Program-made: the position numbers and the translations under genes | Assembly: GCF_965638725.1 (NCBI RefSeq) | Contig: NC_134961.1 | Coordinates: forward strand, 3,162,001 to 3,226,000 | Direction: 5' to 3' | Length of the DNA stretch: 64,000 nt | Source of the DNA: Aptenodytes patagonicus | Lineage: Eukaryota; Chordata; Aves; Sphenisciformes; Spheniscidae | The notes under the pieces: model-generated | The model's input: only the letters and a program-made list of their open reading frames with translations | Told to the model about the DNA's origin: nothing | Databases searched by the model: none | Shown here: piece after piece, positions 24,460 through 35,098 of the stretch | Numbering within the stretch: position 1 is the stretch's first letter | How the letters are laid out: the number at the start of each line of letters is the position of its first letter

Positions 24460-25140
24460 GGATGTTGAATAATTTTCAGTTCTCCTTTTCCGTCACCATA
24501 GCGGAGGATGGATGGGTTGGTTAGAAAGCCATCTCAAACCTTAGATCCAGCGCACTCCTGGATTTAGAGCTCCTGTCAAATTGCTTTGTCACGAGAAGAT
24601 GAAGAGAAATGACACAAGAAGCTACACCTGAAATTAACAACAGAGAAAAAAAAAAGAGAAGAAAAAAGAAACCAGAAGGTCTTTACCACAGGCAACTAAC
24701 CTGCCTGTGAAAAATAACACCTGCTTTCTCTTTTTATCTGTTAACACTTAAGCCCCCTTTTCTAAGACAACCTCAGTTCTACATTTGTTCTTTCTCGTCA
24801 AAAAATCTTGAGAGGCAGCATCACTTGTAACACAGTTGGTATTACGCAAAAAGACAGGACTTCACGCTGTGGAATGATCTGCCAGAATATCTCACGTCAT
24901 AATTCAAACCAGCACCTATGAAACAGAGTAAAGTTCTTCATGTAAATTTTTGTCCAAAATGGTACAATTTTTTTTAAAGCAGATTGTGGAGTTTAGAACC
25001 CAAATCCTGAGCGTAAGCCTGTAGGTCTTGTGTTCCCAATCTCTTTGACACTGCTCAGAGTCTCATACAGACCTGTCACCATTTGGTTGGGTTGTGCTAA
25101 AGCACAAATGGAACGACATCAATTTTCTGGGGACAAAGAC
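24460..25140. other. no feature seen
   Basis: AT-rich non-coding sequence between the - strand LTR and the CR1 element, with an A-rich patch near 24645-24672. I see no coding potential or recognisable repeat. Confidence 0.4.
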
Positions 25141-25312
25141 CATAGAATCATAGAATCACTTAGGTTGAAAAAGACCTTTAAGATCATTGAGTCCAACCGT
25201 AAACCTAACACTGCCAAGTCCACCACTACACCATGTCCCTAAGCGCCACATCTACAGGGTTTTTAAATACCTCCAGGGATGGGGACTCAACCACTTCCCT
25301 GGGCAGCCTGTT

Positions 25313-28013
25313 CTAATGCTTGACAAGCCTTTCAGTGAAGAAATTTTTCCTCACATCCAATCTAAAGCTCCCCTGGCACAACTTGAGGCCATTTCCTCTT
25401 GTCCTATCGCTTGTTACTTGGGAGAAGAGACTGACACCCACCTCGCTACAACCTCCTTTCAGGTAGTTGTAGAGAGCGATGAGGTCTCCCCTGAGCCTCC
25501 TTTTCTCCAGACTAAACAACCCCAGTTCCCTCGACTGCTCCTCATCAGACTTGTTCTCCAGACCCTTCACCAGCTTCGTTGCCCTTCTCTGGACACGCTC
25601 CAGCACCTCGACGTCCTTCTTGTAGTGAGGGGCCCAAAACTGAACACAGTATTCGAGGTGCGGCCTCACCAGGGCCAAGTACAGGGGCACAATCACTTCC
25701 CTGCTCCTGCTGGCCACACCATTTCTGATACAGGCCAGGATGCCATTGGCCTTCTTGGCCGCCTGGGCACACTGCCGGCTCATGTTCAGCCGTCGACCAA
25801 CACCCCCAGGTCCTTTTCCACTGGGCAGCTTTCCAGCCACTCTTCCCCAAGCCTGTAGCGCTGCATGGGGTTGTTGTGGCCGAAGAGCAGGACCCGGCAC
25901 TTGGCCTTGTTGAACCTCATACAGTTGGCCTCAGCCCATCGATCCAGCCTGTCCAGGTCCCTCTGCAGAGCCTTCCTACCCTCGAGCAGATCAACACTCC
26001 CAACTTGGTGTCGTCTGCAAACTTACTGAGGGTGCACTCAATCCCCTCATCCAGATCATTGATAAAGATATTGAACAAGACCGGCCCCAAAACTGAGCCC
26101 TGGGGAACACCGCTCGTGACCGGCCGCCAACTGGATGTAACTCCATTCACCACAACTCTCTGGGCCCGGCCGTCCAGCCAGTTTTTTACCCAGCGCAGAG
26201 TACACCTGTCTAAGCCGTGAGCTGCCAGCTTCTCTAGGAGAATGCTGTGGGAGACAGTGTCAAAGGCCTTGCTGAAGTCCAGGTAGACCACATCCACAGC
26301 CTTTCCCTCAGCCACTAGGCGGGTCACCTGGTCATAGAAGGAGATCAGGTTGGTCAAGCAGGACCTGCCTTTCGTGAATCCGTGCTGGCTGGGCCTGATC
26401 CCCTGGTTGTCCCGCTCATGCCTTGTGAGTGCCCTCAAGACAAACCGCTCCATAATCTTCCCCGGCACCGAGGTCAGGCTGACAGGCCTGTAGTTCCCCG
26501 GATCCTCCTTCCGGCCCTTCTTGTAGATGGGCGTCACATTGGCAAGCCTCCAGTCATCCGGGACCTCCCCCGTTAACCAGAACTGCTGATAAATGATGGA
26601 GAGCGGCTTGGTGAGCTCCTCCGCCAGCTCCCTCAGCACTCTCGGGTGGATCCCATCCAGCCCCATAGACTTGTGAGCGTCCAGGTGGCGTAGCAGGTCG
26701 TTAACTGCTTCCTCTTGGATTATGGGGGGTTCATCCTGCTCGTCTTCCAGCTCAGGGGGCCGAGTACCCTGAGGATAACTGGTCTGCCTGTTAAAGGCTG
26801 AGGCAAAGAAGGCATTGAGTACCTCTGCCTTTTCCTCATCCTCGGTGACAGTGTTCCCCCCCGCATCCAATAAAGGATGGAGATTCTCCTTGGCTCTCTT
26901 CTTGTCATTAATATATTTGTAAAAACTTTTTTTGTTGTCTTTAACGACAGCGGCCAGATTGCGTTCTAGCTGGGCTTTTGCCTTTCTCATTTCCTCTCTG
27001 CACAACCTAACGATATCCCTGTACTCTCCTTGAGTTGCCTGCCCCTTCTTCCACAAGTGGTAAACTCTCCTTTTTTTCCTGAGTCCCAGCAAGAGCTCCC
27101 CATTCAGCCAGGCCGGTCGTCTTCCCCGCCTGTTCTTCTTACGGCGTATGGGGACAGCCTGCTCCTGCGCCTTTAAGACTTCCTTCTTGAAGATCGTCCA
27201 GCCTTCCTGGACCCCTTTGCCCTTCAGGACTGTCTCCCAAGAGACTCTCTCAACCAGCGTCCTGAACAGGCCAAAGTCCGCCCTCTGGAAGTCCATGGTT
27301 GCAGTTTTGCTGGCCCCGCTCCTTACTTCACCAAGAATTGAGAATTCTATCATTTCATGGTCGCTACGCCCAAGACGGCCTCCGACCACCACATCTCCCA
27401 CCAGTCCTTCTCTGTTTGTAAACAGCAGGTCGAGCGAGGCACCTCCCCTGGTAGGCTCACTCACCAGCTGTGTCAGGAAGCTGTCTTCCACACACTCCAG
27501 GAACCTCCTAGACTGTTTCCTCTCTGCCATGTTGTATTTCCAGCAGATGTCCGGGAAGTTGAAGTCCCCCACGAGAACAAGGGCTAGTGGTTGAGAGACT
27601 TCTGTCAGCCGCTTGTAGAATGCTTCATCCGCCCCTTCATCCTGGTTGGGTGGTCTAGAACAGACTCCCAGCAGGATATCTGCCTCGTTGGCCTTCCCCC
27701 TCATCCTTAACCATAAACACTCAACTGTATCATCATCACAATCGTTGAGCTCTAGACAATCAAAACACTCCCTAACATACAGAGCCACCCCACCGCCTCT
27801 CCTTCCTCGCCTGTCCCTTCTGAAGAGTTTATAGCCATCCATTGCAGCACTCCAGTTGTGAGAGTCACCCCACCATGTTTCTGTGATGGCGACTAAGTCA
27901 TATCTATCCTGCTGCACGATGGCTTCCAGCTCCTCCTGTTTGCCGCCCATGCTGCGTGCATTGGTGTAGATGCACTTGAGCTGGGCTATCGATTTTGCCC
28001 CCAGCATTGGCAT
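25313..28013 (-). pseudogene. CR1 ORF2: endonuclease and reverse transcriptase, frameshifted
   Basis: The N-terminal part (28013 to about 26700) is an apurinic-type endonuclease: TNARSM near the start, [21 protein letters not shown] and RSDHEM. The reverse transcriptase follows, with [57 protein letters not shown] and the catalytic FADDTKL. Just after KL the frame is lost by a 4-base deletion at about 26000. A second 4-base deletion near 25795 moves it into a third frame, which then stays open to the stop at 25313 ([13 protein letters not shown] to [12 protein letters not shown]). Comparison with the intact copy at 49904-50839 locates both deletions. It is recently dead; no other break is seen. 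Confidence 0.85.
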
Positions 28014-28069
28014 GCCACCCCTAGGCTCATCTCTAGTGAGCCTGGTTTTATCCCCTTCCCCCTTCGAAC

Positions 28070-29272
28070 CTAGTTTAAAGCCCTCTCAATGAGCCCCGCC
28101 AATTCATGAGCGATGATCCTTTTCCCCCTGTGAGACAGCTGAACTCCGTCTGCCGCCAGCAGGCCCAGTGCCGTGTAAACCTCCCCATGATCAAAACAGC
28201 CAAAATTCCTCCGATGGCACCAGCCCCTGAGCCACGTGTTGATCAGGTGTGTTTTCCTGTTCCTTTCAGTATTCTTCCCTGCTGCTGTAGGGATAGAGGA
28301 AAACACTACCTGTGCTCCTGACCCTTCAACCAGTCGTCCCAGTGCCCTGAAGTGCCTTTTGATCACTTCAGGACTTCTCTCTGGAACCTCATCACTGCCA
28401 GCCTGTATAACCAACAGCGGGTAGTAGTCAGAAGGCCGTACCAGACCAGGGAGTTTCCTAGTGATGTCTCTGACCCGGGCCCCAGGGAGGCAGCAGACTT
28501 CCCTGTGGGATGGGTCCGGTCGGCATATAGGGCCCTCTGTTCCCCTCAGAAGGGAATCGCCTATGGCAATTACCCTCCTTTTTTTCTTAGCAGCAGCAGT
28601 CATAATGTGTGGGGCTGACTGCCTCACCCTAGGCGACCCCCTGGATGGACCTTCGTCTACATCCTCATTTGCCTGGCTCTCAAGTTCCAGGGCCCCATAT
28701 CTGTTCTGTAAGGGCAACCGGGAAGGTGAGGGAGGCCGGGCGGGGGTTCGCCTGGCACCCCGAGCAGTGACATGTTTCCATTCCCCCCCATCGCTTAGGT
28801 CCCCTCCTTCTACGTGGTGGCAAGAGGGCAGGGGATCCTCTGCTTCTTGTGGAGCCTCCATCTGCTGCCTTTGCCTCAGGGATGGTAGGGTGCAGCTCCA
28901 CCAATCTATCTCCCTCTCACACTCCCAGATACTCCTCAACCTTTCCACCTCCTCCTTCAGCTCTGCCACCAAGCTGAGCAGATCATCCACCTGGTCACAC
29001 CACACACAGGTGTTGTCTCTGTTGCCCTCCGGTACAAGTGACAGGCTCAGGCACTCCCTACAGCCAGAGACCTGGACAGCTGTACGCTTGCGTGAGGGCT
29101 CCGTCTGGGTCGCCACATTCCTTCTGGCGACGGCTTTCGGCCAAGTGGAAACCATAGCTGGTCCTCTTCTGGGAGGGCGATGACTACTAGTTGAGTTGGC
29201 CTCTAGAGCCAGGAGGGGGACTGCGCCCTGCCCGCTCGCCTTCCCTGCACGCCCTCCCTTGTGAACTGCCAC
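28070..29272 (-). CDS. CR1 ORF1 protein, 400 aa, esterase-like
   Basis: Intact 400-codon frame upstream of ORF2. Visible parts: a basic N-terminus; a zinc-knuckle-like cysteine set (C71, C74, C89, C92); a leucine-rich coiled coil at about 95-115; a polar linker; then a GDSL/SGNH-type esterase domain starting [13 protein letters not shown] with the nucleophile serine at 240, typical of CR1 ORF1 proteins. The last block reads DGVQLSH, where I expect DGxHLS in active relatives, so the usual histidine (position 378) seems replaced by glutamine. CR1 ORF1 proteins are thought to bind RNA and form the retrotransposition particle. The first AUG is taken as the start; a 5' GC-rich region lies before it. 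Confidence 0.8.
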   Translation of the reverse strand: MAVHKGGRAGKASGQGAVPLLALEANSTSSHRPPRRGPAMVSTWPKAVARRNVATQTEPSRKRTAVQVSGCRECLSLSLVPEGNRDNTCVWCDQVDDLLSLVAELKEEVERLRSIWECEREIDWWSCTLPSLRQRQQMEAPQEAEDPLPSCHHVEGGDLSDGGEWKHVTARGARRTPARPPSPSRLPLQNRYGALELESQANEDVDEGPSRGSPRVRQSAPHIMTAAAKKKRRVIAIGDSLLRGTEGPICRPDPSHREVCCLPGARVRDITRKLPGLVRPSDYYPLLVIQAGSDEVPERSPEVIKRHFRALGRLVEGSGAQVVFSSIPTAAGKNTERNRKTHLINTWLRGWCHRRNFGCFDHGEVYTALGLLAADGVQLSHRGKRIIAHELAGLIERALN

Positions 29273-29600
29273 TCAAACTGCTGTGCCACGCCCTTCTGAC
29301 GCGCCACGCCCTGTTTGCCCACCCTGTTCGCCGCACTCCGGGTCGCTCGCGCTCCCTGGGGGCTGCTCTTGTATGTGAGGGGGTTTGGCTGCCATCCCTC
29401 TTGTCCCCACCCATGCTGAGTCAGAGCTGCCACTCATCAGGAGCTCCCTCCTCCGGCTTGGGGCGGGGAGGCTGGGGCACCCTCTCACTCCCTGCGCTTT
29501 TGCCTTCATAGGTTTTGCCGCAGTTTTGCCACTTTAGGAAGGGTCCCCCGGCGCGATCCTCCGCTCCGGAGCCCTTCGCCTCAGTGGCTTTGCTGGAATC

Positions 29601-30630
29601 CGGGAGGTTCCTGGAAGGCATCGATGATAACTTCCTTCTCCAAGTGGTAGAGGAGCCAACGAGGAGAAGTGCTATGCTGGACCTTGTTCTCACCAACAAG
29701 GAGGGGCTGGTGGGGAATGTGAAGCTCAAGGGCAGCCTGGGCTGCAGCGACCACGAAATGGTGGAGTTCAAGATCCTTAGGGCACCGAGGAGGGTGCACA
29801 GCAAGCTCACTACCCTGGACTTCAGCAGAGCAGACTTTGGCCTCTTCAGGGATCTGCTTGGTAGAGTACCATGGGACAAAGCCCTGGAGGGAAGAGGGGC
29901 CCAAGAAAGCTGGGTAATATTCAAGGATCACCTCCTTCAAGCTCAGGAGCGATGCATCCCAACAAAGAGGAAGTCGGGCAAAAACGCCAGGAGGCCTGCA
30001 TGGATGAACAAGGAGCTCCTGGACACACTCAGACACAAAAAGGAAGCCTACAGAGGGTGGAAGCAAGGACAGGGAGCCTGGGAGGAATACAGAGAAATTG
30101 TCCGAGCAGCCAGGGATCAGGTGAGGAAAGCTAAAGCCCTGATAGAATTAAATCTGGCCAGGGACGTCAGGGGCAACAAGAAAAGATTCTATAGGTATGT
30201 CAGGGATAAAAAGAAGATGAGGGAAAACGTGGGCCCTCTCCAGAAGGAAATGGGAGACCTGGTTACCTGGGATATGGAGAAGGCGGAGGTACTCAATGAC
30301 TTTTTTGCCTCGGTCTTCACCGGTAAGTGCTCGAGCCTCCCTGCCCAAGCCACAGAAGGCAAAGGCGGGGACTGGGAGGATGAAGAGCCGCCCACTGTAG
30401 GAGAAGATCAGGTTCAAGACCATCTAAGGCACCTGAAGGTGCACAAGTCCATGGGACCCGATGAGATCCATCCGCGGGTCCTGAAGGAACTGGCGGATGA
30501 AGTTGCTAAGCCACTCTCCATCGTATTTGAGAAGTCGTGGCAGTCCGGGGAAGTTCCCACTGACTGGAAAAGGGGAAACATAACCCCCATTTTTAAAAAG
30601 GGAAAAAAGGAAGACCCAGGGACCTACAGA
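29601..30630 (+). mobile_element. CR1 LINE fragment, other subfamily, both ends missing
   Basis: Open frame covering the end of the endonuclease domain ([28 protein letters not shown]) through the start of the reverse transcriptase ([36 protein letters not shown]). Residues differ at many sites from the - strand CR1 beside it, so it is a separate, older insertion and not an inverted half of the same copy. The 5' side meets the 5' end of the - strand CR1 at about 29600. The 3' side stops abruptly in the middle of the RT domain at about 30630, with no CR1 tail. Since CR1 copies normally keep their 3' end, this edge reflects a later deletion, a rearrangement or an assembly join. Confidence 0.8.
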
Positions 30631-33600
30631 CATTTTTATTTAACTTAGGTTTTGCAACAATCTTTACATTTAATAAAAAACTACATTTGAGGAAATATAA
30701 ATATTTTCTGGATATCTTTGTAGATCTGCAGGATTTGTGGATGAGTTAAAAAAAGAACAACAAAACCAAAAAACCACAACGAACACATAATTAAAGAAAT
30801 ACCGTAAATACACAATGGTTAAAGCACAGTACTACTCAGTGTCTGTTAGTGTATGTGTTTTTGCCCCCCAACCTGAGAGCCTCTTAATATCACAAGTAAG
30901 AGAGACCATTAAAGACAGAAACTTTTAACAGGTATTGGTTGATCAGTCTGGTTCAGTTCCTGGGTGTGCTTTGTGTGGAGCGGGAGTGATCCTTCATTGC
31001 TCCTTGTAAAAGCTGTTTGGCAAGCTGAGGTGGAATTTGTAACTCCCTAGAAGTCTTGATAATAAAATAAGAATTCATCGTGAAAAAATCCGTATACAAA
31101 AACAATCTTTTGAAGTAGGCAGAATATGCTCTTGGTGTCAGGTTATACTAGTAGTTCTTAATGCATATTCAGTACAATAACTTTTTTTAAGGTTTTCCAT
31201 TTTCTGCATTTGGAAACAGCCAGGTTCCAGGTAAGAGAAGAGAAGGAAATAAGTATTTTTAAGCTAAGAGTAGTTCTGTTGCAGGCTGTCTCCTTTTTAC
31301 TGAGCTTTTCTTTTAAATTAGTAGAACTATTCTTTTGCCAGCCTCCCAGCCATGGATTTCAATTAGGACACTACAGTGTCTAAATGTATCACATTTTATA
31401 TTCGTTTAAAGAATAACTTGTTATCAGACTCTCCCTAGATCGCTTGAAGCCCATCATACTTTATGGAAAAGGGAATTAGGGGAGTTATTCCTGACTCTCC
31501 AAGCAGAACACCTGAATCTAGAGAGCTGGGATGCTACTTCTAAAATGTGTTTTAGGGAACAATGAAAATAAAAGTATTGATTGCTGTAGTCGCGGAAGAG
31601 TGCTGTAGTGCCAGGGCGAAAACTTCCATGTGAAGTTTTTAACATTGTTTTGTCAAATTTATGTGTGTTCTGTGTTCCTTCATTTACAGAACAGTGTACT
31701 TTGCTTGCCGACTTCTAAACTGTGCTGTTCTCACTCTGTACTCAGGGAATACAGTAGTTCCTGCTCCTCTCTTAGGGCTGTCAGCAGTTTTGCATTTGTT
31801 TTCTTTCCTCCAACATGATTTTTCTCCTAGATTTTTTTTTTTAATATCTTTTCCATAATATACTTATGTTTTTCACACTTCTTTTCTGGCTTTTATCCTA
31901 GGTTTTGGTGGGTGGGTTGTCCGTCCCTCCGTCCCCGCCTTTCAAGAACAGATGCAAATGCAGCCAGAGCTTATGATGCTGATCCATTGCTTATTTGTGA
32001 GCTGCTTGGTGGTGGTAACAGATAGTGGGTATCTGCAACCAAAGGTGCAGCTGAGCAGGTGGTAGACAAATTGATCAGGAACAACTGCCAGGAAGCCTGA
32101 CTCAATAACAGATGCTTTATGACCAATTAGTTAGGCTCTTTAAGAGAAATAGAAATTATGAAAAGTGAACAGCAGCGCTTTTCTTCCTTCTTTTTCTTGA
32201 TTAAATTAGCTCTGCTGTTCTAGGTGGATCAAACAGCCTTTGAGCATTCAGGCCCTTCTTCCAGTCACCTTCAAGTCATGTGATGGAACAATTTCCACAA
32301 AGCTTGTCCGTTTTATATAGTTATATCAGTTAATCTAAGAAGAAATAATGTTTCTCTCCAAAAACCCCTTCTCACTTATACCCTTACACTGTCAAAGTTA
32401 CAGTAATAATAATGATGATGATGATGATGCTATTTCTGACTCTTCGCTTGCATGCAGCTACTTCAAGGGCACGTTTGATAAAAAGGTGTTGCATTAGCTA
32501 AGATCAAGATGGAGGAGGAGAGTCAGCTTGCACGAGTAGTCAAAAGAATTTGCTGTCCTAAAGTAGTGTAAATTTGCAATTTAGCTGTCTGTTTCAAGAT
32601 GCATTGAATTATTGGATTTATTTTCACCGGCTTTAGTGGATTTTGCATGAGACTATTATGAAACTGTGTTTTCCGCTAGAACAGGAGGGAATATCTAGGC
32701 ACGTCTTCACTAAGCGAGGAAGTCGTTCCAGCAGTTCTGATTGCTGTAATGCTGTAATTAACTCCTTGCAAGAACAAGGAAGACAATAATTTTGGCATGT
32801 TCACGCAGCAGCATTGTTTTCTGTACAACTGTTCCATCACATTCCCAGACTTTGCATTTTCTAGCAGTTGGGTGCATTCGTGCATCCTATCATCTCAACG
32901 TGAGCTTTATAAAATTACGGTGATGAACAGCATTCGTGGTAATACTGTAAATGTAGCTTTCATTGAATCCCTGTAGTTAAAGGCCGAGAGTACTTGTTGT
33001 GAATCACGAGGACGTGCTACTTCAGCGTAAAACTAACAGGAAGAGAGATTTCTAGGAGCTATAATAAAAGTTGAAGACTTCTAGTCCTCAGCTGTTTTTT
33101 CAGTTACTGTTCTTGGACGAAATAATAAGAAGCACTGGACAAAGAAATGTAATCTGTATCTAGGGTTTGTATTTACTGCAAATTCTCTAGGTTTTGCCAA
33201 ATTCTTCAGGTTTTGTACCAGGCACTTTTATACTAGGCTGCCACTTCCGACTGCTGGCTGAGACCAATGTTTGGGCTCGTGAAGAAAAGTGGAGGTTTTT
33301 CACCTAAAGATTCAGACCCAAGAGAGAAGTTGTCCAAACGTTGACCAGCTGAATTTGAGAGCAGCAGAATTTGTAGTCAAGTTTCCTGTCTTCGTGCATT
33401 GCAGTCCCTGTTAACTTGACATAAGTGAGTTTGGGTTGATTCATACTGATCTTGTCCTCACTTGTATTGAAACTTGGTTTATTTACACATTAAAAAAAAA
33501 AAAAAAAGAGGGTGCTAGCTGCATATGATTAAACTTATTTTCAGGAGATTTATTTTCTAAAAAATGCCGATTTTCTGATAAAATCATATCTGTGCTTTAA

Positions 33601-35098
33601 TAAAATGACACGAGGATATTGAGCCTCATGCGTTAAGGCTAAGGTGTCCATTGCAATGACCGGGAGGAAGTTTTATCTTATGTCATTGAGTAGATATCCA
33701 CAAGTGTTACTATGTCCTCCTCTAAGAGTCTGTCCGTCGGCAGAGATTGACCGTTGTACTTGGTGGGACCCACTGTCTTCAAACAATTCAAGTTTACAAC
33801 AATTCAAGTTAGGGTTAAGTTGCAAGAGGAAAGGTAACAACGATGCTTCTGTTAGAGCAGCTGTAGTGTTGTCTGCTGTTGCGGATGTGGAAATAGGAAG
33901 CGCTATTTAAAACCAGGCAAGTGGCTCTTGGGTCTTTTTTATTTTTTAAGTAGCACCATTGCTAGTTTCTCCTCAGCACTTGCTAGCCTTCTCCCCTTTT
34001 CGTTAGTTGAGCCATCACTACTTCTGTGTCAGAGCTCATTGGAAAGAGCGAGGGCTAACATATTCCCTCTAGCTTCTGGTAGCTCAGTGCAGACTGAGGA
34101 AATCTGCCCTTCCAGCCCTGGGATATTCTGAACCTGTAGAAGTTCACAGCTTAATAACTGAAACTTTTGAGCTGCTCACCTCATCAACTCCATCTTCTCA
34201 GGTCTGGCTTCACTTCTGCTGCCCTCTTGCAAATTCTCCTCTTAGCAGCGTAGACAAGTGCTCTTTCTGCCTGATGTTGTCTTCCATACAGCACAGGAAA
34301 AAATAAGATCCGGCTGTAGGAACATTCTCCATAATTTCATTTTACTTGCAAGGACTTGTGTTCAGTCCTGCTGCTTCTATGCTAGCTGATCCTTATTGCT
34401 TGAAGCATTAGGTAGTAAATACCGCTATCAGTAACTTCGTTGGTCTCAACGCCTGCCTTTTAAGTCTCTAAAAAGAAAACAGGGCTGACTGAGTAAAGAA
34501 ATCAAATAGTCGCCATTTTTGTTTTCACACAGTGGCTCTTGCTTTTAAGGATCTTTATGGCTGTTAATGTGGTATTGAAACTAAAAGCCAGTGAAATCAT
34601 ACTGTAAAAGTTACTTTGTTCAGATTCCCGCATAAGCTGTTAGACCTCATTTCTGCAACAGATGTGGTGTTGATATTCCAGAATGGAAGACTCTTAAAAA
34701 AACTTTACTCTTTCTTCCCATAACTAAGAGTTAGGAGTATAAAGAGGAGACCAAAGCAAAGCCAGTTGTCTTTTATGAAGAAGCTGTCTCTGAGGGTACT
34801 CTTCAACCGAAGTAACATAATTCTGGTCCGCTTTATAAAATAGCAATCCCTCCCTAAGTGGATAGCCCAGGGTTTCATGAAAGTCTGGAAGAGTAGGGTC
34901 ACAAGAGTAGCATTTCTATAATGAAAAGTAAGGTGATAGAAAAGATTGAGTGCTGTTGTGAATCTGCACTGCAAACCCTTACATTTCTTTGTTCATTCCT
35001 ATAGCCATGGTTGTATTTGACTCTGTATCCCTAATAAGTGCGTATTCACAAACTTTTGTTAATGGTGCCTGTAAATACTTCTCTTTCAATGTATTCAG
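30631..35098. other. CRAMP1 intron-like DNA upstream of the first exon seen
   Basis: AT-rich non-coding sequence leading to the acceptor of the first CRAMP1 exon in the window. It contains a short (ATG)n tract (32404-32430) and a 16-base A run near 33492. I searched it by eye for the preceding CRAMP1 exons (the SANT domain, and the exon ending in a NELIQVG-like stretch) and did not find them. Confidence 0.5.
32404..32430. repeat. (AAT/ATG)n trinucleotide repeat
   Basis: Several AAT units followed by seven ATG-phase units. It is an ordinary simple repeat. Confidence 0.7.

Larger units (their letters stand above)
25141..29600 (-). mobile_element. nearly full-length CR1 LINE retrotransposon
   Basis: The 3' end is at 25141, with two copies of the 8-base unit ATTCTATG that CR1 elements carry at the terminus. 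Then, on the - strand going 5', come ORF2, ORF1 and a GC-rich 5' region to about 29600, a total near 4.46 kb, close to the usual full length. CR1 spreads by target-primed reverse transcription and most copies are strongly 5'-truncated, so this is an unusually complete one. Two 4-base deletions break ORF2 (near 26000 and 25795). Its RT region is very similar to the + strand CR1 at 49904, so the two belong to the same young subfamily. Confidence 0.9.

Noticed and set aside
25187..25858. 223-codon + strand open frame over the CR1
   Set aside because: It is the complement of the CR1 RT C-terminal coding region and has no independent support.
29601..30630. The + strand CR1 fragment as an inverted 5' half of the - strand CR1 (twin priming)
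   Set aside because: Twin-primed halves come from one RNA and would be the same subfamily, but the shared endonuclease/RT region differs at many residues between the two.
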